DNA of 64,000 nt from an uncultured Ruminococcus sp. Its GTDB lineage: Bacteria > Bacillota > Clostridia > Oscillospirales > Ruminococcaceae. The notes beneath the pieces are model-generated. The model did no database searches and had not been told where the DNA came from. It saw only the letters and a list, made by a program, of their open reading frames with translations. The position numbers were made by a program, and so were the translations under genes. This document shows, piece after piece, positions 51,726 through 59,112 of the stretch. The first letter of the stretch is position 1. Every line of letters begins with the position of its first letter. The stretch spans positions 50,457-114,456 of the forward strand of contig CAJTWE010000007.1 in NCBI GenBank assembly GCA_910579955.1. The letters run 5' to 3'.

Positions 51726-52928
51726 TTATATTTTACGCTCTTTTATATGTTTTACACTTCTGTCTAAAATACCATTTACAGCAGCAATAAGTATACCATA
51801 ATTTGTAAAAGGTATGCCCAATGCTTTTGCCAAAAGCTGCCTATATTCCAATTCACGACTGCTGAGCATACAACCTCCGCAATGAACTATAAGCGAGTAT
51901 TTTTTTATATCTACAGGAAATGTTCCACCCGATGTGAACTCAAAGCATAACTTTCTGCCTGTGAATTTTTTTATCCATACAGGAAGCTTATCTCTTGCAA
52001 TATCTCCACACTGCCTATGATGACTGCACCCTTCAGAAATTAGTACACAATCATCATCTTTAAGATTTTTTAGAGCCTCTATACCCTTCAAAGCTTCAGG
52101 AAGTATTCCTTTATATCTTGCCATTAAAATAGAAAAAGATGTAAGCGGTACATTTTCTGGTATAATATCTTTTACAAATGAAAATACCTGACTGTCCGTT
52201 ATAACAAGATCCGGCAGACGTTTTAGAAGTTTAAGCACAGAACAAAGCTCCGACGGCTGAACTACAACAGTTATTGCAAATGAATCAAGGAGTGAGCGCA
52301 ATGTTTGCACCTGCGGCAAGATCAACCTAGCCTTAGGAGCAGAATTATCAATAGGCGTAACAAGTACAATAACACTTTCTCTTTCCACAAGTCCATCTGT
52401 AACGCTTTTATACTGGGGCTTATTTTCATTAAGATTGCTTAAATATATGCTGCACATAAGCTTTTTAAGCTCTTCTATACCATCTCCAGTTTTAGCACTT
52501 ACGGATATTTCATTTTCAGTATATATTATATTTTCATCAATGAGATCAGATTTACTGTGAACTACTATATATGGAATATTAAGCTCAGTAAATTTCCGTA
52601 TCATCTTTACTTCACTTTCACTCAAAGAAGTAAATTTATCCGTTACGAGTATTGCAAGATCAGTTTTTCTCAATATTTCCAAAGTCTTTTTTATTCTCAG
52701 CTCGCTACCAGGAGAATTATCATCAAAGCCCGCCGTATCATAAAGTTCTACTGCACCTAGCGGCAGAATCTCCATAGTTTTGCGAACGGGATCTGTGGTC
52801 GTACCTTCTATATCTGATACAATAGACACATTCTGAGATGTTATAGCATTCATAAGGCTGGACTTTCCCGAATTAACTGCACCAAAAAAGCTAATATTTA
52901 TTCTTTCAGAATATGGAATAGTACTCAT
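51726..52928 (-). CDS. hydF: [FeFe]-hydrogenase H-cluster maturation GTPase HydF
   Basis: 400 aa. N-terminal TrmE-like GTPase: GAVNSGKSSLMNA (G1), DTAGFDD (G3), HSKSD (G4). Dimerisation domain follows. The C-terminal scaffold domain carries the [4Fe-4S] ligands in EGCSHHRQCGDIARDKLP and VHCGGCM. HydF is the scaffold on which the diiron subcluster is assembled before transfer to HydA. It is 15 bp downstream of hydG. Confidence 0.95.
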   Translation of the reverse strand: MSTIPYSERINISFFGAVNSGKSSLMNAITSQNVSIVSDIEGTTTDPVRKTMEILPLGAVELYDTAGFDDNSPGSELRIKKTLEILRKTDLAILVTDKFTSLSESEVKMIRKFTELNIPYIVVHSKSDLIDENIIYTENEISVSAKTGDGIEELKKLMCSIYLSNLNENKPQYKSVTDGLVERESVIVLVTPIDNSAPKARLILPQVQTLRSLLDSFAITVVVQPSELCSVLKLLKRLPDLVITDSQVFSFVKDIIPENVPLTSFSILMARYKGILPEALKGIEALKNLKDDDCVLISEGCSHHRQCGDIARDKLPVWIKKFTGRKLCFEFTSGGTFPVDIKKYSLIVHCGGCMLSSRELEYRQLLAKALGIPFTNYGILIAAVNGILDRSVKHIKERKI

Positions 52929-52943
52929 AGCAATTCCTCCATT

Positions 52944-54371
52944 TTAAAACCTGAAATCTCTGCTGCCTGCTTTGATTTTTTCTATATGTTCTTCTGCAAG
53001 CTTCCGAATTCTTTCAGATGGTATATTTATAAGTTCCTTTTCTACAAGTTTCATGCCCACAGCCTTTGTATCATCCGATGCATAATCTTCTAAATATTCC
53101 ATAAGAGTCATAAGAGCATTTGGGTGACAGCAATTGCCTATCTGACCGCTTTTACAAAGAGACATAAATCTGTCTCCTGTTCTGCCTTTTCTATAGCAGG
53201 CGGTACAGAAACTAGGTATAAATCCAAGCTCCATAAGCCATTTTACAACTTCGTCAAGAGTTCGTCTATCATTTATATCAAACTGCTCTGAACCATCGTC
53301 CTCAAACTCCTGAGAATCATATCCGCCGACAGTAGTTCTAGAGCCTCCACTTATCTGAGAAACTCCAAGACTAAGCACACGTTCTCTAACTGATTGACTT
53401 TCCCTTGTGGATATTATCATTCCTGTATATGGAACTGAAATTCTTATGAGAGCACATATTTTAGCAAAAGTATCATCATCTATTCCATTGCTGAAAGAAT
53501 CGGTATCAATACCCTCAGCAGGTCTTATTCTTGGAACGCTAATAGTATGAGGGCCTACACCGTGCACAGCTTCAAGGTGTTCTGCGTGCATAAGAAGACC
53601 GGCAAACTCATATGCATATCTTTCCAAACCAAAAAGCACACCCAAACCTACATCATCAATGCCGCCCTCCATAGCTCTGTCCATAGCTTCAGTATGATAC
53701 GCATAATCAGATTTCGGTCCTGTAGGATGAAGCTTTTTATAGCTCTCCTTATGATATGTTTCCTGAAAAAGTATATATGTACCGATACCTGCATCATGAA
53801 GCTTTCGATAATTCTCAACAGTAGTGGCAGCAATGTTTACATTTACACGCCTTATATCACCATTCTTGTGATGAACACTATATATTGTCTTTATAGATTC
53901 AAGAATATATTCAATAGGATTATTTACAGGATCTTCACCTGCTTCAATGGCAAGACGCTTGTGTCCTATGTTTTCAAGCGCAATCACCTCACGCCGTATT
54001 TCCTCCTGAGTGAGTTTTCTTCGTACAGTTCCATTATTGCCTCTATGATATGGGCAGTAAACGCAGCCGTTCACACAATAATTAGATAAGTACAAAGGAG
54101 CAAACATAACAATACGTTTACCATAATAATGCTCCTTTATCTTCTTTGCCAATGCAAATATTTCATTTTGCACTGATACATCATTGCAGGCAAGAAGAAC
54201 TGAAGCCTCTCTATGAGAAAGACCTTTTTCTTTGCTAGCTTTCAAAAGTATCTCTTTTATAAGAGCAGTGTTATTTTTGTTTTTTTCAGCATAGAGAAGA
54301 GTATCTTGTATTTCTTTGTCACAGATAAATTCTTCTGCTTTAAGGGAGTTTATGTTATACAATGCAATCAC
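52944..54371 (-). CDS. hydG: [FeFe]-hydrogenase maturase HydG (radical SAM tyrosine lyase)
   Basis: 475 aa. Radical SAM CX3CX2C motif in NYCVNGCVYCPYH, ThiH-like barrel, and the C-terminal CTACYRKGRTGDRFM motif that holds the second iron-sulfur cluster. It splits tyrosine to give the CO and CN ligands of the H-cluster. First gene of the hyd operon. HydE, the third maturase, is not in the window and must be elsewhere. Confidence 0.96.
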   Translation of the reverse strand: MIALYNINSLKAEEFICDKEIQDTLLYAEKNKNNTALIKEILLKASKEKGLSHREASVLLACNDVSVQNEIFALAKKIKEHYYGKRIVMFAPLYLSNYCVNGCVYCPYHRGNNGTVRRKLTQEEIRREVIALENIGHKRLAIEAGEDPVNNPIEYILESIKTIYSVHHKNGDIRRVNVNIAATTVENYRKLHDAGIGTYILFQETYHKESYKKLHPTGPKSDYAYHTEAMDRAMEGGIDDVGLGVLFGLERYAYEFAGLLMHAEHLEAVHGVGPHTISVPRIRPAEGIDTDSFSNGIDDDTFAKICALIRISVPYTGMIISTRESQSVRERVLSLGVSQISGGSRTTVGGYDSQEFEDDGSEQFDINDRRTLDEVVKWLMELGFIPSFCTACYRKGRTGDRFMSLCKSGQIGNCCHPNALMTLMEYLEDYASDDTKAVGMKLVEKELINIPSERIRKLAEEHIEKIKAGSRDFRF

Positions 54372-54382
54372 CTTTTAATATA

Positions 54383-54405
54383 AATTAACGTTTTTTACGT
54401 TAATT
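54383..54405. promoter_or_regulatory. Palindrome at the hydG start of transcription
   Basis: Exact 9-bp arms AATTAACGT / ACGTTAATT with a T5 centre, just downstream of the -10 of hydG, where a bound protein would block transcription. The regulator is unknown; it does not match a Rex site. Confidence 0.6.
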
Positions 54406-54407
54406 CT

Positions 54408-54436
54408 ATAGTACTTCAAAATTCTATAAATGTCAA
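54408..54436 (-). promoter_or_regulatory. Promoter of the hydGF operon
   Basis: Minus strand TTGACA (54431-54436), 17-bp spacer, TACTAT (54408-54413). Confidence 0.7.
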
Positions 54437-54541
54437 GAGAAGTATTGTTAAAGCAATACCTTGCATAGATTTTAATTAAAGCACATAATCAAATTAATAC
54501 ATATCGAAATCACCTTAATTCAATTTGTTAATATAAAACGC

Positions 54542-54570
54542 TTTACATACAATATAAAACATGATATAAT
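54542..54570 (+). promoter_or_regulatory. Promoter of the LRR-dockerin gene
   Basis: TTTACA (54542-54547), 17-bp spacer, TATAAT (54565-54570); AAGGAGG before the ATG. Confidence 0.72.
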
Positions 54571-54618
54571 TTTATTAGGTATAATTTAAGAAGGGTACAA
54601 TTTTTTAAGGAGGATTAT

Positions 54619-56895
54619 ATGAAAAAGAAACATAGGCTTTTATGTACGTTGTGCGCTGCTGCATTATTTTTTAGTACAATGTCATTTAACAGTCTTGCAT
54701 CTTTAGAACCGCTCAACGTGTCGGCAGAAATAAGCATTTATAACGATACACTACTGTATTCTGTAGAACAGGACGCAGTATCCATTACAGGCAGTCTTGA
54801 CGGAAATTATGACGAGATAATTATCCCATCTGAAATAAACGGACTACCTGTTGTACGTATTGCAAGTTCTGCTTTTTTAAATAATCAGCAAATAAAAACA
54901 ATTACTGTTCCTGCAAGCGTCAAGGAAATTGAAAGCGGTGCATTTGCAAAGTGCAGTAGCCTGCTTTATATCAACGTAAGCGAAGATAACTCTACATATT
55001 CATCATATGACGGTATACTTTATGACAAATACGGAACTTGTCTTCTAAGATGTCCTAATGGAATTCAAAACAGTGAAATCACTTTACCTGAAACACTCTC
55101 AGCAATCGCTGATACAGCCTTTCAGAATTGTGTAAATATAAGTGAAATATCAATTCCTGATACAGTAACATATATCGGTGAAAGAGCTTTTGAAGGATGT
55201 TCGTCATTGCATACTATTTCTCTTCCGTCTTCTCTGGAAGAAATCAATCCATATTTATTTGCATCATGTAAGTCGCTTACAAATATAACACTGCCAGATA
55301 GTCTCAAAAGAATAGGGATCTCTGCTTTCAGCTATTGCTCATCAATATTGGAAATCACTATTCCAACAGAAGTAGAATCAATTTCAAGTAATGCATTTTC
55401 AAATTGTACATCTCTTAGAAGCGTCGTATTGCCAGAAACATTGTCAGACATTAATACTTATTGCTTTTACAACTGTAAATCACTTGAAAATATAAATCTT
55501 CCAGATTCACTTGAAAATATCGCGCAATATACTTTTAATAACTGTACTTCTCTAAAATATATCGATATTCCAGACAATGTAACTATTATAGACTCAAACG
55601 CATTTTCAAATTGTGAAGCTCTTGAAAATATCGACTTATCAGAAAATTTAGCTTCGATATATACACATGCTTTTGAAAACTGCATTTCTCTTAAAGAAAT
55701 AGAACTTAAATCAAATGTTTCTTACATTTTTGAAGATGTATTTAACGGCTGCACATCTTTTGAAAATATTAAAGTATCAGAAGATAACGAATACTACATG
55801 GACAATGACGGCGTACTTATGAGCAAAGATGCCAGCACTCTTGTATATTATCCTTCTGCAAAGATGAATACTGATTACATAATTCCAAATACTGTAGCTT
55901 ACATAGAAAAAGGTGCATTTAATAGCTGTATTGGAATAGAAAATATCACCTTAAACGATAATATAATGCATGTTCATGAGAGCGCCTTTAAAAACTCTAA
56001 TATACGTAGAGTAAACTTAGGCAAAGGTATAGAAATCATATCTGAAGAAATGTTCATGAATTGCCGTAATTTGGAATCTATATATATTCCTGAAAATGTT
56101 CTTTTTATAAAACAGAATGCTTTCAAAGGATGTTCAAGCCTTATATCTTTAAATATAGAAAACGGTATAATAGGCATTGAAAATGGTGCTTTTCTTAACT
56201 GTTCTTTTACAAGCGTTAACATTCCTGCAAGTGTAACTGAAATAGGAACAGGAGCATTTGGATATGCGATTTCAGAAGATAACACAGAAACTCCTATAAA
56301 TGATTTTAAAATGTCAGGATTTAATGGAAGTGCAGCAGAACAATATGCCTGCAGCTGTGGATTTCCATTTGAAGCAGTCGGCACATCTTCTTCTACAGTA
56401 ACGGCAACTACAATAAGCGATGTTACAACCACTACAACACAAAGCTTTAATCAAACAACAGATACTTCTAATACAACAACGACACTAATCACAACAACAC
56501 CTACAGATGAGAACACAACAACAACTATTCCTGAAACAACACTGACAACGCTTTATACAACTAACTCAAACGATTATATTAAGACAACGAATACTTCCAC
56601 GACAACTTATAATATTACTACATCTGTCCCACTAACTACTACTACAAATATAGTTTTCATTTTAGGGGACGTAAACAACAATGGCGAAGTTGATATGGAT
56701 GATGTTGCTATAGTATTTACATATTATGCATATAGCGTATCAGGACTTCCAATAAATTTCAGCGACTTAGTACCAAATCAAGATGAATCTCACGCATTTT
56801 TAGCCGCCGATGTAAATGGAGACAAAAAAATTGATATAAATGACACCACTCTTATATTAACTCTGTACGCTCAAAAAGCTGCGGGGCTGACCTAA
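54619..56895 (+). CDS. Secreted BspA-like leucine-rich-repeat protein with C-terminal dockerin
   Basis: 758 aa. Signal peptide (about 1-28). Residues about 50-580 hold many LRR_5 repeats of about 23 residues of the form IP-x-V-x-IG-x-AF-x-C-x-SL (AFEGCSSLHTISLPSSLEEI, AFSYCSSILEITIPTEVESI). A Thr-rich linker (about 590-675) leads to a dockerin with two good calcium loops (GDVNNNGEVDMDD, ADVNGDKKIDIND). The LRR domain probably binds a surface, glycan or protein; the dockerin attaches it to a scaffoldin. No catalytic module is present. The dockerin differs clearly from those at 1-282 and 59113-61632. Confidence 0.93.
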   Translation: MKKKHRLLCTLCAAALFFSTMSFNSLASLEPLNVSAEISIYNDTLLYSVEQDAVSITGSLDGNYDEIIIPSEINGLPVVRIASSAFLNNQQIKTITVPASVKEIESGAFAKCSSLLYINVSEDNSTYSSYDGILYDKYGTCLLRCPNGIQNSEITLPETLSAIADTAFQNCVNISEISIPDTVTYIGERAFEGCSSLHTISLPSSLEEINPYLFASCKSLTNITLPDSLKRIGISAFSYCSSILEITIPTEVESISSNAFSNCTSLRSVVLPETLSDINTYCFYNCKSLENINLPDSLENIAQYTFNNCTSLKYIDIPDNVTIIDSNAFSNCEALENIDLSENLASIYTHAFENCISLKEIELKSNVSYIFEDVFNGCTSFENIKVSEDNEYYMDNDGVLMSKDASTLVYYPSAKMNTDYIIPNTVAYIEKGAFNSCIGIENITLNDNIMHVHESAFKNSNIRRVNLGKGIEIISEEMFMNCRNLESIYIPENVLFIKQNAFKGCSSLISLNIENGIIGIENGAFLNCSFTSVNIPASVTEIGTGAFGYAISEDNTETPINDFKMSGFNGSAAEQYACSCGFPFEAVGTSSSTVTATTISDVTTTTTQSFNQTTDTSNTTTTLITTTPTDENTTTTIPETTLTTLYTTNSNDYIKTTNTSTTTYNITTSVPLTTTTNIVFILGDVNNNGEVDMDDVAIVFTYYAYSVSGLPINFSDLVPNQDESHAFLAADVNGDKKIDINDTTLILTLYAQKAAGLT

Positions 56896-56918
56896 AAATC
56901 TACTTTGCATAATAAAAA

Positions 56919-56958
56919 ATCCGCTGTAGGAATATTTTCCATACAGCGGATATTTTTT
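56919..56958. terminator. Bidirectional intrinsic terminator
   Basis: Arms ATCCGCTGTA / TACAGCGGAT (56919-56928 / 56942-56951) with an A-run before and a T-run after. Confidence 0.9.
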
Positions 56959-56959
56959 A

Positions 56960-58552
56960 TTATCTTTCCCACTTTGTACAAAGCTCAGTAAGCTGATCAG
57001 TCATCTTTGCAAGCTCTTTATTGGAAAGAGAACGACTGCCTTGTATAATTGAAGATATTCTTGTAAGTGCAGCATTAAGTCTATCATATGCTGCATTTGA
57101 TTTGCGATTTGCCGTTCTTGGAACAAGTTCAGGTTCTGCCTGTGTAAACTTTTCAGTTATAAGATCAAATTCTGCTCCACTATACGGAGCAACTGCATCG
57201 TAGCAATAATCAGATCTCAGAAGTTCAGTAAAGCTGTCAGCAGATTGGCTTTCACCATGAATAACAAACACTTTTTTTGGTTTTTCTTTGATACTCTCAA
57301 TCCATTTTACAAGTCCGTTCCTATCAGCATGACCACTCATTCCCGGAAGAGAAACTATATTGGCAGCTACCTTTATATCTTCTCCGAAAAGTGTAACATA
57401 GCCAGCGCCATCAATAAGCCGACGTCCAAACGAACCTTCAGCCTGATAACCTACAAAAAGAATTGTATTTTTAGGATTCCAAAGATTATGTTTGAGATGA
57501 TGTTTAATTCTTCCCGCATCACACATTCCACTTGCTGAAATAACCACCTTTGGTTTTGGATCAAAATTTATAGCACGTGATGCATCTGTAGTAACAGCTG
57601 TTATAAGCCCCTGTACTCCTATAGGATTTTCTCCACGGCTAACATATTCCATAGCCTCATTATCATAGCAGCTCTCTTTATTTTTTGTAAAAATCTCAGT
57701 CGCTTCTATAGCGAGCGGACTATCTACATAAATAGGTACATTTTGGAACTCCTCCAGTGCACCTGCATCCTTAAGCTTTTTAATATTATAAAGCATTTCC
57801 TGAGTTCTGCCTACAGCAAAAGCCGGTATGACAACATTTCCACCCCGTCTAAATGTATCTAAAAGCAGCTTTTTTAAAGGCTCTAAAATATCCTTTGATC
57901 TTTCATGAAGCCTTGTACCATAGGTAGATTCCATAACTGCAAAGTCCGCAGACTGTGCATATTCAGGATCTTTAATAAGAGGCTGATTAAAATTGCCAAT
58001 ATCTCCAGAAAAAACAATTTTTTTCGTAACCTCGTTTTCAGTAAGCCATATTTCAATGCTTGCAGAACCAAGCAAATGTCCTGCATCTATAAATCGCACA
58101 TCAATGCCCTCTGAAACGGTAAATCTTTCATGATAAGAATGAGGTACAAAGCAATTTATAGTTGCCAAAGCCTCATTTACAGTATACAAAGGAACATATG
58201 CTTCTTTACCGTTTCTTTTCGCTTTACGATTACGCCACTCAGCTTCAAATTCCTGGATATGAGCACTATCACGCAACATTATCTCACAAAGGGAAGAGGT
58301 TGCTTTTGTAGCATGTATCTGACCCTTAAATCCTCCTGCATATAAAAGCGGAAGCAAACCTGAATGATCAATGTGAGCATGTGTGAGAAGTACAAAATCA
58401 ATATCCGATGGTGGACACGGAATTTTTGTATTTTCATAAACATCTTTTCCTTGTTCCATTCCGAAATCTACAAGAAATTTCTTTCCGGCTGCTTCAATGT
58501 ACGTACAGCTTCCTGTGACCTCATGGTCAGCGCCAATAAACACCATTTTCAT
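56960..58552 (-). CDS. Metallo-beta-lactamase fold / beta-CASP RNA-processing-type hydrolase
   Basis: 530 aa from ATG 58552 (AAAGGAG 10 nt upstream). Motifs: MVFIGADHEVTGSC, LTHAHIDHSGLLP (HxHxDH zinc site), DAGHLLGS, ESTYGTR, then the beta-CASP domain and the RMMBL segment SGMCDAGRIKHHL, GYQAEGSFGRRL, SGHADRNGLVKWI. The family includes RNA exo/endonucleases acting as mRNA-processing factors. A C-terminal helical tail (about 480-530) is extra. It is last in a run after GH9 and gtrA genes, with 16 bp to gtrA. Confidence 0.92.
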   Translation of the reverse strand: MKMVFIGADHEVTGSCTYIEAAGKKFLVDFGMEQGKDVYENTKIPCPPSDIDFVLLTHAHIDHSGLLPLLYAGGFKGQIHATKATSSLCEIMLRDSAHIQEFEAEWRNRKAKRNGKEAYVPLYTVNEALATINCFVPHSYHERFTVSEGIDVRFIDAGHLLGSASIEIWLTENEVTKKIVFSGDIGNFNQPLIKDPEYAQSADFAVMESTYGTRLHERSKDILEPLKKLLLDTFRRGGNVVIPAFAVGRTQEMLYNIKKLKDAGALEEFQNVPIYVDSPLAIEATEIFTKNKESCYDNEAMEYVSRGENPIGVQGLITAVTTDASRAINFDPKPKVVISASGMCDAGRIKHHLKHNLWNPKNTILFVGYQAEGSFGRRLIDGAGYVTLFGEDIKVAANIVSLPGMSGHADRNGLVKWIESIKEKPKKVFVIHGESQSADSFTELLRSDYCYDAVAPYSGAEFDLITEKFTQAEPELVPRTANRKSNAAYDRLNAALTRISSIIQGSRSLSNKELAKMTDQLTELCTKWER

Positions 58553-58568
58553 ATGCAATCTACTCCTT

Positions 58569-59105
58569 TCATTTTTTACTGTAAAGCAGTATTTTTCTTG
58601 CAAAAAAGTTCCATATAAACGATACAGCTGTAGAAACTATCTTACCAATAAGCTGGAAAAGTGATGTACTGTCACTAAGCAATACCTCAAATCCCCATGT
58701 TATTGCGAAGGTTATAAGCAGTCCAACCAATCCAATGGCTGCAAATGATATAAATTCTAAAACTCTGTTCTTCACAGCGCTTGTATCAAATACAAAACAG
58801 GAGCTTAGGATATAATTAAAGATAAGTCCTCCAATAAATCCTCCTCCGTTTGAAAGAACAGACCATGTAAACCAAGGAACAGCTGAAAAAACAGGACCTA
58901 CGGCTGCATGGAACAGACAAAAGAACAGTAGCGTTGATATACCGAAATCAACCACCGCAGCCATTCCGCCAACAAAAATATAACGGAAGAACTGAATGAT
59001 TGTATTATCTGTTTTGCCTTTGAAAAAACACGAGAATCTCTTTTCTGCAATAATGCTCTTAATCTCTTCAAGAGCGGACATATTTTTACTTTCTGTATTA
59101 CTCAT
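58569..59105 (-). CDS. GtrA-family membrane protein
   Basis: 178 aa, four membrane helices in a GtrA-like domain (FFRYIFVGGMAAVVDFGIST, NGGGFIGGLIFNYILSSCFVF, FAITWGFEVLL, KIVSTAVSFIWNFFARKILLY). An N-terminal cytoplasmic extension of about 40 residues is present. The family is linked to flipping of polyprenyl-phosphate sugars for wall glycosylation. The ribosome site GGAG overlaps the cellulase stop, so it is cotranscribed with it. Confidence 0.9.
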   Translation of the reverse strand: MSNTESKNMSALEEIKSIIAEKRFSCFFKGKTDNTIIQFFRYIFVGGMAAVVDFGISTLLFFCLFHAAVGPVFSAVPWFTWSVLSNGGGFIGGLIFNYILSSCFVFDTSAVKNRVLEFISFAAIGLVGLLITFAITWGFEVLLSDSTSLFQLIGKIVSTAVSFIWNFFARKILLYSKK

Positions 59106-59112
59106 AATTATT

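Noticed and set aside
54800..56340. Regularly spaced similar segments, considered as a CRISPR array or tandem DNA repeat
   Set aside because: They are protein-level leucine-rich repeats of about 23 codons; the DNA copies differ too much and there is no constant repeat or spacer structure.
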